A DNA stretch of 52,234 nucleotides, from the NCBI GenBank assembly GCA_003284375.1, contig QBVL01000006.1:1-52234 (forward strand). The letters run 5' to 3'. The DNA is from Prochlorococcus sp. AG-311-J23 (GTDB lineage Bacteria; Cyanobacteriota; Cyanobacteriia; PCC-6307; Cyanobiaceae). The notes beneath the pieces are model-generated. The model saw only the letters and a list, made by a program, of their open reading frames with translations. It was not told where the DNA came from and made no database searches. The translations under genes and the position numbers were made by a program. Below, piece by piece: positions 36,095-47,000 of this stretch; position 1 is the stretch's first letter; the number at the start of each line of letters is the position of its first letter.

Positions 36095-37024
36095 CTAATC
36101 TAAGGTGTCATTAGCATGGTAACTGCTTCTTACAAGAGGACCGCTGTTTACTTTCTTAAAACCTAATCCCTTTGCTATTTCAGCAAAATCATTAAATTTC
36201 GTGGGTGACCAATAATGAGAAACTGGAATGTGAGCAAGTGAAGGTCTTAAATATTGACCGATAGTCAGATATTGACAGTCTACTTTCCTAAGGTCTTTAA
36301 GGGTTTGAATTATTTCATGAAATTTTTCTCCAAGTCCAAGCATTATTCCTGATTTTGTCGGAATTTTAGGATCGATTTCTCTAGCAAATTTGAGAAGATT
36401 AAGTGAGTGTTCGTAAGTAGCACCTCGCCGAACTTCTCTTTGAAGTCTCTTTACAGTTTCAAGATTATGGTTAAAGCAAATAGGATTAGCCGAAAGAACC
36501 AGCTTAAGTCGTTCTTTTTGCCTCTCGACATTATCCTTATTATTTCCACCCCAAAAATCTGGTGTTAGTACCTCTATTGCTACGCCAGGATTCAATGTTC
36601 TAATCGCATCCATTGTTGTCGTGAATAGACTTGCACCGTGATCCGGTAAATCATCTCTTGCTACTGCAGTTAGTACTACATATTTGAGATTCAATACCTG
36701 AACAGCATTTGCTACTTTATCCGCTTCAAAAATATTTACTTTTTCGGGCGATTTCCCTTTCTCTACCTGGCAAAAAGCACAGCTCCTTGTACAGATTGAG
36801 CCGCCTAATAAAAAGGTAGCCGTACCAGCGGCATAGCATTCACCTCTGTTCGGGCATCTGCCTTCCTCACAGATCGTATGTAATCTGTTTTCCTTTACGA
36901 GCTTTTGAACTTTTTCTAGTTGAGTTGCATTACCTATGGATGGCTTGATCCAATCAGGTAAACGCTCTTTAGGGAGGAAACTACTATATTTTGTTGTTTT
37001 TCTAGTTGTTGTTGTTGTTGTCAT
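36095..37024 (-). CDS. lipA: Lipoyl synthase
   Basis: Radical SAM enzyme that inserts sulphur into octanoyl-protein to make lipoate. It has both cluster motifs: auxiliary Cys52, Cys57, Cys63 ([13 protein letters not shown]) and SAM Cys78, Cys82, Cys85 (CTRSCAFC). [11 protein letters not shown] and [11 protein letters not shown] at the C-terminus are typical. The 309-residue length is normal. The first eight residues are a poly-Thr run from a GTT/ACA microsatellite. It lies 11 bases downstream of recR. Confidence 0.97.
   Translation of the reverse strand: MTTTTTTRKTTKYSSFLPKERLPDWIKPSIGNATQLEKVQKLVKENRLHTICEEGRCPNRGECYAAGTATFLLGGSICTRSCAFCQVEKGKSPEKVNIFEADKVANAVQVLNLKYVVLTAVARDDLPDHGASLFTTTMDAIRTLNPGVAIEVLTPDFWGGNNKDNVERQKERLKLVLSANPICFNHNLETVKRLQREVRRGATYEHSLNLLKFAREIDPKIPTKSGIMLGLGEKFHEIIQTLKDLRKVDCQYLTIGQYLRPSLAHIPVSHYWSPTKFNDFAEIAKGLGFKKVNSGPLVRSSYHANDTLD
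37005..37021 (-). repeat. GTT (ACA) microsatellite at lipA start
   Basis: Five consecutive GTT triplets on the plus strand, next to the start codon of lipA, encode its poly-Thr N-terminus. Such a run is slip-prone; a change of whole triplets would be harmless, a change of one base would frameshift lipA at codon 7. Confidence 0.85.
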
Positions 37025-37035
37025 TTGTTTAATGG

Positions 37036-37635
37036 TTAATCTAAGTCTCTACGACCTTCTAAAGCACGTGAGAGTGTTACCTCATCGGCATATTCCAACT
37101 CACTTCCAACAGGAAGTCCATAAGCAATGCGAGTGACTTTGGTGAATGGTTTTAATAATCTGCCAACATAAAGACTAGTTGTATCGCCTTCAATACTTGG
37201 TGTTAGGGCAAGAATGACTTCTTTGATATTTTCTTTATTAACTCTTTTGATAAGACTTGATATTTCAAGCATTTCTGGCCCAATCCCATCCATCGGAGAA
37301 ATTAACCCCCCAATCACATGATAAAGACCTTTGTACTCTCTAGTGCGCTCAAGAGCAAGCAAATCTCTTGACTCAGAAACAACGCAAATGAGTTCTTGCG
37401 TTCTTTCCTTGTTTAGACAAATTTCGCATTTTTCTCCTGCAGTTAAATGAAAGCATGTCTTACATTGGCCTACCTGACTTTTTGCATTAACAAGAGCTTC
37501 TGAAAACAGTCTTATTTTTTCTTCTGGCTGACGCAAAAGATGCAGAGCTAATCTTTGAGCAGTTCTGGGGCCTATCCCAGGCAATTGCTCAAACTGATCG
37601 ATTAATTTAGATAATGGTTTAGTGAAGCCGCTCAG
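37036..37635 (-). CDS. recR: Recombination mediator RecR, start codon not canonical
   Basis: RecR works with RecF/RecO to load RecA at gaps. Features: helix-hairpin-helix [13 protein letters not shown], the zinc finger (CKTC and CEIC, with spacing CxxC-8-CxxC), Toprim [16 protein letters not shown] and the C-terminal [16 protein letters not shown]. The family N-terminus is present upstream of LPGIG ([13 protein letters not shown]), but no ATG, GTG or TTG precedes it: the frame closes at a TGA two codons before a CTG at 37633-37635. Starting at CTG gives 199 residues, the normal length; the first canonical start would be a TTG (37582-37584) inside the HhH motif. Confidence 0.9.
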   Translation of the reverse strand: MSGFTKPLSKLIDQFEQLPGIGPRTAQRLALHLLRQPEEKIRLFSEALVNAKSQVGQCKTCFHLTAGEKCEICLNKERTQELICVVSESRDLLALERTREYKGLYHVIGGLISPMDGIGPEMLEISSLIKRVNKENIKEVILALTPSIEGDTTSLYVGRLLKPFTKVTRIAYGLPVGSELEYADEVTLSRALEGRRDLD

Positions 37636-37734
37636 AGTTCAGAAGCAATTAACTTGAATGTAGTCAGAGTTTTATCTTGGTTGCACTAATTTAAAGAAGA
37701 TTACGGTGAGTTAAATTAGAAATGTATAAAAATA

Positions 37735-38301
37735 GTGATGCTTGAGTCTCTCAAAATGATCAAATTTTTTCGAACATCTTTTAAATCATTTTTGGCTATT
37801 GCGCTGGTCTTAACCCTCGGAGCTTGCTCTACAGGGGGAGCGGCAGGGTTGGAACCTTTTAAAAGCCAAGATGGACGATATGGTTTCCTTTTTCCAACAG
37901 GATGGACGAGAGTGGCTGTCGATAACGGACCAGAGGTTGTTTACCATGACTTGATTAACTCGGATGAAACCCTCAGTCTTGTTATCTCTAAATTGGAAAA
38001 TGAGGTGGATTTAGATGATTTAGGTGGAGCGGATGCCGTAGGTGAAAGACTTTTTGGTGAAAGAAATATTAATAATCCTATTCAATTAATTGATGCTTCA
38101 GAAAGAGAAGTTGATGAACGCAAATTCTATGATCTTGAATACTCGGTTGATTTAGAAGAAAACAGTAGGCACGAATTCGCTACTGTCGTCGTAGACAGAG
38201 GTTATTTATATACACTTGCTGCTAGTACTAGTGAACAACGATGGTCAAAAATGCAAGATACTTTTAAAAGAGTAGTTAGTTCTTTTACTTTTTTCATCTA
38301 G
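37735..38301 (+). CDS. CyanoP-type PsbP-family lipoprotein of photosystem II
   Basis: A 188-residue PsbP-family protein, the cyanobacterial form of the oxygen-evolving complex extrinsic subunit, linked to PSII assembly. The N-terminal hydrophobic stretch ends in the lipobox LGAC with Cys31, so it is a thylakoid-lumen lipoprotein. The body has the PsbP pattern DGRYGFLFPTGWTR near 45-58, with conserved beta segments ending in RVVSSFTFF. The start is either the GTG at 37735 or the adjacent ATG at 37738, with a further ATG at codon 8. Divergent from recR, convergent with the ABC gene (1-base gap). Confidence 0.9.
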   Translation: MMLESLKMIKFFRTSFKSFLAIALVLTLGACSTGGAAGLEPFKSQDGRYGFLFPTGWTRVAVDNGPEVVYHDLINSDETLSLVISKLENEVDLDDLGGADAVGERLFGERNINNPIQLIDASEREVDERKFYDLEYSVDLEENSRHEFATVVVDRGYLYTLAASTSEQRWSKMQDTFKRVVSSFTFFI

Positions 38302-38302
38302 T

Positions 38303-40093
38303 TTAAGTATTATTTTCACCAGCTTGAATTTTCCAAAGGTAGTAATAGAAATCTTTATTTTTAATAAGAGAAATATGTGTTCCTTTCTCGATGATTTTAC
38401 CTTCATCTAAAACTATAATTTCGTCAGCATCTATTACGGTACTTAAACGATGTGCAATTACTATTGTAGTACAATTGTTTGTTATCTTTTTTAGAGACCT
38501 TTGAATCGCGGCTTCAGTTTCATTGTCTACAGATGCTGTTGCCTCATCTAATACTAAAATTGGAGCGTTTTTCAAAATTGCTCTTGCTATTGCAATTCTT
38601 TGTCTTTGCCCACCAGATAATTTTTGTCCTCTCTCTCCCACTATTGTTTTTAATCCGTGTGGAAGTTGATTAATAAATTCAGTTGCTTCGGCAATATCTG
38701 CAGCATTTTTAATTTTTAATTTATCAATATTTTGTGATCCATAAGAAATATTTTCTTCAATTGTGCCTTGGAACAAATATGTTTCCTGGCTTACTAATGA
38801 AATACATCGTCGAAGACTTTTTAAATCCAATGATTCAATTGAGTTTTTATCAATTTCTATTGAACCTTTACTAATTTTATATAGCCTTAATAACAGTTTG
38901 ACAATTGTACTTTTACCAGAACCGGTAGCACCGACAATACCTATTTTTTTGCCAGGACTAATATCTAAATTAAAGTTATTGATAACTTGAGATCGTCCTT
39001 CATATGTAAAATCAACATTTTTAAATGTTATTGCACCTTTAACCTTATTAGGATCTAATTTAACTTTTCCAGTTTTAATTTTGATTGGAGTATCTATTAA
39101 ATCTAAAACTCTATTTGTTGAGGCCATTGATCTTTGATAATCATCTAAAATATGCCCTAATGTTGTTAAGGGCCATAATAACCTTTGAGTTATAAATACT
39201 AAAAAACTATAAGTTCCTACAGGCATTAATCCTTTCCAAGCTTGGAAACCTCCAGCAATTAATATTGCAAGGAATGCAAATAGTATCGCAAATCTAATTA
39301 AGGGGATAAATGCTGCTGATAACTTAATAGCCTTTCTATTACTTTCTTGATATGAATTGCTATCGAGTCTTAATCTTTCAAGTTCCCAATCCTCAGTAGC
39401 GAAACTTTTAATAGTAAGCATTCCACTTAGATTATTATTAAGTCTTGAGGCAAGATCTCCAGCCCTATCTCTGACTTCACGGTAACGAGGGGCTAGATTT
39501 TTTTGGAATTTAATTGAGCCCCAAAGAATAAATGGAATAGGGATAAATGCTAGTAATGCAATTCCGGGTGCTAATAAAATCATTGCCCCTCCCACAATAA
39601 AAACAGTAATTATTAATTGAATAATTTTATTAGCTCCTTCATCTAAGAATCTTTCTAGTTGATTGATATCATCATTTAGTACAGTCATGAGCCTTCCTGT
39701 ATTATCAGATTCGAAGAATGCCATCTCTAATTTCTGCAAATGGTCGTAAGCTTTGATTCTTAAATAGTGCTGTGTTTTCTGAGCTAAATTTCTCCACATT
39801 AATCCATATAAATATTCAAAGAATGATTCAGCTGTCCAGATCAAAAATGAAATTATTGCAAGTGTAATTAATTGCTCTTGGACAGTATTAAGCCCAATAG
39901 AACCAAGCCATGAGCTTTCCTTTCTTACTACAACATCAACAGATATACCAATTAAAACAGGTGGTGCAAGATCAAAAAATTTATTTAAGGTAGAGCAAAT
40001 AACAGCTGAATAAATTAAACGCTTTTGACTTTTAAGGTTACTTAAAAGTCTTGCTAATGGGCTTTTCTTTAGTTTTGAATTTGATTTATACAT
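38303..40093 (-). CDS. ABC transporter, fused permease and ATPase (MsbA/lipid-drug exporter type)
   Basis: A 596-residue half-transporter: six predicted membrane helices in the first 330 residues, then an ATPase domain with Walker A GATGSGKST (about 388-396), the LSGGQRQR signature, Walker B ILVLDEATASVD and the switch His in IVIAHRLS. This arrangement is the type used for export of lipids or peptides and works as a homo- or heterodimer. The substrate cannot be determined. It lies 20 bases downstream of a small secreted Cys protein and overlaps no neighbour. Confidence 0.93.
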   Translation of the reverse strand: MYKSNSKLKKSPLARLLSNLKSQKRLIYSAVICSTLNKFFDLAPPVLIGISVDVVVRKESSWLGSIGLNTVQEQLITLAIISFLIWTAESFFEYLYGLMWRNLAQKTQHYLRIKAYDHLQKLEMAFFESDNTGRLMTVLNDDINQLERFLDEGANKIIQLIITVFIVGGAMILLAPGIALLAFIPIPFILWGSIKFQKNLAPRYREVRDRAGDLASRLNNNLSGMLTIKSFATEDWELERLRLDSNSYQESNRKAIKLSAAFIPLIRFAILFAFLAILIAGGFQAWKGLMPVGTYSFLVFITQRLLWPLTTLGHILDDYQRSMASTNRVLDLIDTPIKIKTGKVKLDPNKVKGAITFKNVDFTYEGRSQVINNFNLDISPGKKIGIVGATGSGKSTIVKLLLRLYKISKGSIEIDKNSIESLDLKSLRRCISLVSQETYLFQGTIEENISYGSQNIDKLKIKNAADIAEATEFINQLPHGLKTIVGERGQKLSGGQRQRIAIARAILKNAPILVLDEATASVDNETEAAIQRSLKKITNNCTTIVIAHRLSTVIDADEIIVLDEGKIIEKGTHISLIKNKDFYYYLWKIQAGENNT

Positions 40094-40113
40094 TTTATTT
40101 AGATTCCTGTTCT

Positions 40114-40422
40114 CTAGAGATTGTATTTCTCAGAGGCTTTATCTCTACAGTAAATACGAGAGCTTTTTAAAGAATTTCCAGAATTATATTTGTTAAAAAA
40201 ACATTCACATGTGAAATTACTAATCTCATTTAAGTTTTGTTTATTCTTTATATCAAGTTTTGATTTTAATGATGCCATACAGAATCTATTAATAAGACTA
40301 TTTTTTGTGCTAATTCTTTTTTCCTGAGCCTCCAATTTTATATTCATACTTAAGCTAATAAATATAATCAAGCTGCTGAATAATAATTTACTAAGCATTT
40401 TATTAGTGGTTTTTTCTATCAA
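40114..40422 (-). CDS. Small secreted protein with four cysteines, unknown function
   Basis: A 102-residue protein with a hydrophobic signal-like N-terminus (about 10-26) and a probable cleavage site after EAQ near 33. The mature part is basic with four cysteines (48, 72, 74, 92), one pair spaced CxC, which could form disulphides or bind metal. Start TTG at 40422 overlaps the deaD stop (TTGA); an ATG at codon 9 (40398) is an alternative. No family is recognised. The overlap with a DEAD-box gene and adjacency to an exporter are the only functional hints. Confidence 0.6.
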   Translation of the reverse strand: MIEKTTNKMLSKLLFSSLIIFISLSMNIKLEAQEKRISTKNSLINRFCMASLKSKLDIKNKQNLNEISNFTCECFFNKYNSGNSLKSSRIYCRDKASEKYNL

Positions 40423-42185
40423 TCGGTTCTGTTTATCTGTAATTCTCTATTCATTACTTTGACTTTCTTTAGAGCCTGAAAAACTTTATCAGGCATTTGT
40501 TTTGGCAAATCCACTAAGCTGTAGTTATCAAATATTCTTATTCTGCCAATAGATCTTCCTTTTAGACCGGCTTCGTTAGCAATTGCTCCAACTAGATTCC
40601 CAGGCTTTACTCTATCTCTGTGCCCAACTTCAACCCTGAATCTATCCATTTCATCTTCTAGTCTATTATCATCAAAATCACCTCTTCGACGCTGTTTGAA
40701 CTTGTTATCTCTTCGATCATTTCTTGTATTTCTATGAGCTGATTGTCTGATCCAATCCTCATTTCCATTCTCAAGGAGTGCATTAAAACCAACTGCTAAA
40801 TTTAATGCGGCAAGTGTTAAGTCTTTAGGATCTATATCTAATTCTTTTTCAACATTCTTTATTAATTCTTCTAAAATATTAGCTTCTTCAGGATTATCTC
40901 TCTCTGTTGAGGCCGCTTTGATTAATTTTGCTTGTAGCTTCTTAATTCGGTTGTTGTTGATAAGTTCATTGTCAGGAATATCCATTTTCTCAATTGGTTG
41001 TCCTACAGCTCTTTCAAGATTACTTAAAAATGATCTTTCTCTTGGATTAACAAAAAGAATTGCTTCACCATTTCTTCCCGCGCGTCCAGTTCTGCCAATT
41101 CTATGAACATAAGCTTCTCGATCAAATGGCATATCATAATTTATGACCAAACCAATTCGATCTACATCAAGGCCTCTTGCTGCAACATCTGTAGCTACTA
41201 AAATATTGATAGAACCCTGTCTTAATCTTTCGACAGTTCGTTCCCTTTGATTTTGAGGAATATCTCCATTTAATACAGCTACATTATATCCATATGATTC
41301 TAATTTTTCAGCTACTACAATTGTAATAGCTTTTGTTCTAGCAAATATTATTACTCCTTCTTCTGTGACCGCTTCAAGTACTCTTTGAAGTGCATTTACT
41401 TTATAAACATTTTGAACACTTATATATCTTTGCCTGATAAGTCTTTCCTTTAATTCAGTTGCTTTTATTGTTATTTCTGCAGGACTATTTAAATACTTTT
41501 TTGATAATCTTCTTATCTCTGATGGCATTGTCGCTGAGAATAAAACTAGTTGTCTCTCCTCTGGTAATTGTTCTAAAATCCACTCAACATCATCAATGAA
41601 TCCCATTCTCAACATTTCATCAGCTTCATCTAGAACTAAACAACTCAAATGACTAGTATTGAGAGTCTTCTGTCGCATGTGATCCATGACTCGCCCAGGA
41701 GTCCCTACGACCACATCAACTCCTCTCCTAAGAGTGTTGATTTGATTTCGGAAATCAGAGCCTCCATAAACTGCAAGTACTTTGAAATGAGGATGACCTG
41801 AGGAATAGGTGCGAAATGATTCAGCCACTTGCATAGCTAACTCGCGAGTTGGAGCTAGAACTAAAACTTGTGGATGTCCAACATTCTTTTTCAGCCTTTC
41901 TAGGATTGGTAACGCAAATGCAGCTGTTTTCCCTGTACCGGTTTGAGCTTGCCCAACTAAATCTCTACCAAGGAGTAATTCAGGAATGGCAGCTTTTTGA
42001 ATCGGAGTGGGAGATGAGTATCCCTGATCAGAGATTGTTTGAATTAGTTCTTCACTAAAATTAAATTCAGAAAATCCATTTGCTGTGTTTTGATCAGATT
42101 CATCCGATACTTCCTCAGTAGATTCCTCAAGAACATCTTGATCTACTGGACATGAGGTATCCTCATGTAGATTTTTATTTGTCAT
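40419..42185 (-). CDS. deaD: DEAD-box RNA helicase (DeaD/CsdA type)
   Basis: Cold-shock type RNA helicase acting in ribosome assembly and mRNA turnover. 588 residues with the Q motif, AQTGTGKTAAF (motif I), APTREL, TPGR, DEADEM, SAT (motif III), ARGLD and HRIGRTGR (VI). The C-terminus carries a DbpA/CsdA-type RNA-binding domain (IANEAGLKGRSIGRI and the final VMNRELQIN). The linker before it is Arg/Asp rich. An acidic N-terminal 35 residues precede the core. Its stop overlaps the secreted protein start. Confidence 0.96.
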   Translation of the reverse strand: MTNKNLHEDTSCPVDQDVLEESTEEVSDESDQNTANGFSEFNFSEELIQTISDQGYSSPTPIQKAAIPELLLGRDLVGQAQTGTGKTAAFALPILERLKKNVGHPQVLVLAPTRELAMQVAESFRTYSSGHPHFKVLAVYGGSDFRNQINTLRRGVDVVVGTPGRVMDHMRQKTLNTSHLSCLVLDEADEMLRMGFIDDVEWILEQLPEERQLVLFSATMPSEIRRLSKKYLNSPAEITIKATELKERLIRQRYISVQNVYKVNALQRVLEAVTEEGVIIFARTKAITIVVAEKLESYGYNVAVLNGDIPQNQRERTVERLRQGSINILVATDVAARGLDVDRIGLVINYDMPFDREAYVHRIGRTGRAGRNGEAILFVNPRERSFLSNLERAVGQPIEKMDIPDNELINNNRIKKLQAKLIKAASTERDNPEEANILEELIKNVEKELDIDPKDLTLAALNLAVGFNALLENGNEDWIRQSAHRNTRNDRRDNKFKQRRRGDFDDNRLEDEMDRFRVEVGHRDRVKPGNLVGAIANEAGLKGRSIGRIRIFDNYSLVDLPKQMPDKVFQALKKVKVMNRELQINRTD

Positions 42186-42335
42186 CTAAATAATGGTTGC
42201 CTTTTTGTCCTTCAAATTAGGCAGGCAACTTCCGATCGGTGTATAACCGTGCTTTGCTGACTCGCCTTGTTAAAGGGATTATAGTACTAATTTTATCATT
42301 TCAAAAATCCTTTTAGGAATAAGTTGACCACATCT

Positions 42336-44057
42336 TTAATAGTCTTCTTCTTTATTGGTAATTACTAGTAATTGTTTTTTTGCACGAGTTATCGCAGTGT
42401 AAAGCATTCTTTTTTCATTATCGTCAGAATAAAAATTTTTAAGGGTATTATCTTCTGTAAATTTTGAGGTACTTGGCCAAAGTAAAAGAACTTGATCAGC
42501 TTCGCTTCCCTGTGCTTTATGAATTGTCATTGCATATGCCGCATCATACATATTTAATCTTGATGGGTTTATTAATCTGGTTACTAGTCTTTGCTCCTCA
42601 GAAAAAACATTAAATAAAAAACGTCTTTTCTTGCCGTTGCCAATAATTATTCCAACGTCTCCGTTTGCTAAACCTATTTCAGGTTGATTACTTCTTGCCA
42701 TGATTGGTGTTCCCTGCTCCCACTTGTGTACTTCTTCCTCAAATTTATTTCCTAGAAGGAACTCGTGGATTTTTTTTACACCCCAGGGCCCATATTTTTG
42801 TGGACAAAGTATGAGTAGATTATCTATAAATTTAAAGAGTTTTATTATCTCAACTGATTGATTTATTTCATTCATGCTTGATTGCCATGCTTCAGTAGGA
42901 ATATAATTAATACAATTTGCTGTTAACTCTTTAAGCTTCTTTCTATAGTTGAAGAGAGTACTTACTACTTTATCAGGAATACTTTTTAGGGATGAAAGGT
43001 AATGACTTGTGTTTGATGAATCTTCTTTCATTGAAAGCAGGTCCCAAAAGGCATCTACTCCTCTATCTTTTAGTGTATTTCTCAATAAAGCAATATCTCC
43101 TTTGTTACGGTATGACTTTGTAAGTTTGACTGAGTTTGATTGAAAGTTTGTTTTCGTTCCCTTGTCATGCAAGATTTGCCATATACCACCACTTCCTATA
43201 GGTAATAATTGGTCAGGATCACCTACTAAGATTATTTGACACGATTTTGGTAATGAATCGAGCAATCCATTAATAGTTGACAGGTCAACCATTGACATCT
43301 CATCTACAACTATTAGGTCTAAATTTAATAGTCGTTTAGAGTTTCTTCTGAACCCATTTGGTCCTGCTTCTAACCATTTATGCAATGTTTTAGATGGAAT
43401 ATTAGAAAGCTTATCTTTTAAAGTATCTTCAAAATCTTCAATACCTACTTGAATAGTATCTTTTAGTTTTTTTGCTGCTTTTCCTGTTGGAGCAGCCATT
43501 GCAATAACAAGAGTCCGATTTTTTGTTAGAGCTTGTAAAAGCATTTGAAGGATGGTACTAGTCTTACCTGTTCCTGGGCCACCACTTAATAAGATGATTT
43601 GTTCACTTTCAACAAGGTTAACAGCTTCTATTTGTTGAATATTTAGATGCTTTAGATTCTTCGAATTAATTCGAACAGGAAATTCTTTAGATAGCTTATT
43701 AATACTTTGATTCCTTACGAGTATTTTATGAATGGTCTCTTTTATCTCATTATGTGTACGACGCCAACTTATCAATTCTCCATTTAAAACTATTGGAGAT
43801 TTATCTCCTTTAGTCCAGCCACTCTCCAATAATACTTTCTTATGAAAGCTGGGCCAGCCTTTATATTTAAGTTCAAGATTTTTTGGGATTTCCCTCATGT
43901 TTATATAAACATCACCTCTTGATAATCCATCCATTAATACATTTACGACATCAATTAAAGCTTCGTTAAACTCTATGGGTGGAAAATAGCGAGTTAAAGT
44001 AGCTAATAATGATTTATTTAAATCAGTTGAAAATTTATTTTTTAATGTTTCTTTCAT
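42336..44057 (-). CDS. recD: Exodeoxyribonuclease V alpha subunit RecD
   Basis: 5'-3' helicase subunit of RecBCD. The 573-residue protein has Walker A GGPGTGKT (159-166), Walker B VVDEMSM, GDPDQLLPIGSG, TIHKAQGS and TAITRAKKQ, the SF1B set of RecD. It starts directly after the recB stop. The N-terminal domain of about 130 residues, which binds RecC in E. coli, is present. A 150-base gap separates its stop from the upstream end of deaD. Confidence 0.94.
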   Translation of the reverse strand: MKETLKNKFSTDLNKSLLATLTRYFPPIEFNEALIDVVNVLMDGLSRGDVYINMREIPKNLELKYKGWPSFHKKVLLESGWTKGDKSPIVLNGELISWRRTHNEIKETIHKILVRNQSINKLSKEFPVRINSKNLKHLNIQQIEAVNLVESEQIILLSGGPGTGKTSTILQMLLQALTKNRTLVIAMAAPTGKAAKKLKDTIQVGIEDFEDTLKDKLSNIPSKTLHKWLEAGPNGFRRNSKRLLNLDLIVVDEMSMVDLSTINGLLDSLPKSCQIILVGDPDQLLPIGSGGIWQILHDKGTKTNFQSNSVKLTKSYRNKGDIALLRNTLKDRGVDAFWDLLSMKEDSSNTSHYLSSLKSIPDKVVSTLFNYRKKLKELTANCINYIPTEAWQSSMNEINQSVEIIKLFKFIDNLLILCPQKYGPWGVKKIHEFLLGNKFEEEVHKWEQGTPIMARSNQPEIGLANGDVGIIIGNGKKRRFLFNVFSEEQRLVTRLINPSRLNMYDAAYAMTIHKAQGSEADQVLLLWPSTSKFTEDNTLKNFYSDDNEKRMLYTAITRAKKQLLVITNKEEDY

Positions 44058-47000
44058 TTATTGTTTACTTTTAATTAATAAATCTAATTTTGTAATTCTT
44101 TCAAGAGGCGCAGGTTCGACGATTAAGCCTGGAGTCCTTAGAGCATAATTCTTTTCTTCTAAATCTCCTTCATCTGGGAGTCCTCTCAAAAATACGTAAA
44201 TATAACCTCCAAGATGTTTTTGAGGTGAATAATTGGGAAGTCTCCAATTTAAAAATCTATGCAACGCAAGTAGATATATATGGGCTTGTAGTGGATAATG
44301 ATGATGGTACATTTCTTCATCCATTCTGGACATCGAATAATTTGAGGGGCCACAAGAGAAATTACCTTCTTTTGATAGCGGACTACCTATCCAGTTGCTT
44401 TTCCAATCTAAAACCCACCATTTAGCAATTTCATGATTTGGGTTGTCTGCAAAAACTTGGTCTATAGATCCAGTTAGGAAACCACTGCTATAGATATTTA
44501 GATTCATTAGCTTATTTAAATAATCTAAACCATATTTTTTGTCGACATCTTCTTTAAATATTGATGATAACTCGAGAGTATTAATTGGATTTGTTTCATG
44601 ACAAATTGGAATATCAAATTTTAATTCTTTGATTGAGCTTTTAGAATTTAAATTTTTTATTTTAAATTTACCTAAAGGTCCACCCAAAGTAATATTTGCA
44701 ATCCTCTTTAATAAAATAATAATTGGTTCAATAAATGAATTACTTATATTAACTATATTTAATTCTTCCTCTATTATAGATGAAACATTTAGTTGATTTT
44801 CAATATCATTGAAATCTACTCTTTCAAGTATTTTATGAAGACAAGTTCCTGCTATAGGGCCTCTAGGGAAATTACCGATAGGACTTTCTTGAGTCCATAT
44901 TTGCTCTTCTAATGTGTCAATACTTTCCTCTTTCTCTATGAATACTTGGTTAATCTTTTCTAAAGATATATCCTGAATTTCATCTTTAAATGCAAGATCT
45001 TCATTTAGCTCATCTGAAAGGCCTTTTAGAATTGACTCGTCATTTTTTTGTGTTATCCATTTTGAAAAACTATAACGTCCCCAACTATTCTCAAATTGAT
45101 GGTTAGGAGTTGCTCCAAGTGATAATTTGACTTCATTTTTAGGTTGTGTCCATGTTTTATTAGTTTCAATTGTCTGTATATCTTGAATATCAACTTTTAG
45201 TTCCCTTTCCTTGAATGACTGTTCCATCATTTCTTTTGTGTAGTCTTCCATATTTAGATTTATTGATTTAGATCCAAATAAAAATCCGGCAAGAGGGTTC
45301 CCTTCTTGTCCAGCAGCCTTTACCCACAAAATTATTAATTGTTTTTTAGCTCTTGTAAGAGCAACGTAAGCTAACCTCTCTGCTTCATTTAATGATTCGT
45401 TTCCAATAAAATCTTGATATGATCTATATTTTTTATGCCATTTATACTTTTTAGAAATAATTAGATTTTGATTATCTTTCCATAAATGACTTTTTTTATC
45501 TGGAGGTTTTTGCCACAAGTACGGACAGATTACTATTTTAAATTGAAGTCCTTTACTCTTGTGTATTGTAATTATATTGACGGAGCTATCACTAATGGCG
45601 CTATTTGGTTGATATTCTTCAGGTATTGGTTCGATGGACTGAAATCGTTGACTACTAAGCCATTCTGAAGCTCTCAGCGCATTGAATTTTTTTCGATGGA
45701 TCTGCTCGTCTACTAACTGAGAACTTTGATAAAGATCACCTAATAAAGTTCCTCTGTGAGAAAGGTCAGCTATTGATTTTCCCTCTAGAAAATTTGATAA
45801 ACAGCCTAATAATCCAATTTTTGGGAATAATTGAGCAAGTTCATTGAACTTAGAGGATAATGAATCAAAATCACCATTGAATTTTGATTCGAAAAGTTGT
45901 TCTTTTTTCCATCTCATTAGCTCAGAACAAGCTAGTAGGGCAAGTTTTTGTTGGTTATGTGGACTGACTATGCAGTTAATGAAAATCTGTAGGATTTGAG
46001 CACCCTCTCTAGTGAATATGTTTTCATTGCTTAGAAGTTGTGAAGGAATTTTTATTTTTGATAAATAGCTATGGATGTTTTTAGCTTGATCATGCCTATT
46101 GACTAGCACGCAAATATCTGAGGGAGTTATATTATTAGTATTGTTGCTTAATAGTTCTAACAAATAAGATCCAATAACTTTCGGTATTTTGTCCTCTATT
46201 ATGCTTTTAGATTCTAATTTTATTTTTTGTTGGTTTTCTTTTTGAATATTATCTATTAGATTTATGATTTTCAATGGTTCTTTTATTCCATTCAGTTTTA
46301 GTAGATCTTCTTGTGAACATGCATTAAGTTCTTGAGTTGATAGATTTGATCTTGTTAAACCATCAATAAATAATTTATTGAGGATTAAGATTAGAGATTT
46401 TGTACTTCTATAATTAGCATTCATCAAATCAATCCGGTCACAAGTTTCTCTGACTTTCATATATGTATTTAGGCTTCCACCTCTGAAACTATAAATGGCT
46501 TGCTTTGGATCTCCAATCATTAGTAATAAATGTGTAGATCGGTTACCAAAGGCTTCTTTTAGCACCCTTAATTGGACTGGATCTGTATCTTGGAACTCAT
46601 CTATTAATGCTACTTTATATCTTGATTTTAAGTTTTTATAGGTATTATTAGGATTATCTTTATTATAAATCTTATTACTATTTATTAGTCTTGGATCTAA
46701 TAATTTAAGTAGATCAGAGTAATTTATTAGACCTTTTTTTGATTTTCTTCTATCAAGCTCTCTTTTTGTCCATAACAAAGCATGTTCCCAAACAAATTCA
46801 CCTGGACTATCATATAAATCTCCTATAACTTCAAGTATTGAATTCATTTCTTTTGAACAACAGTTTATTTTATACTTAACATTTAATAAGTAAATATTTT
46901 TAGGATGAAAATATTTACTTATTAGGCTTTGATTTTGAATTTCTTCATATGATGGTCTTTCTTTCTCTTTACACTTTTCAATCCAGTTACTTAATAGCTC

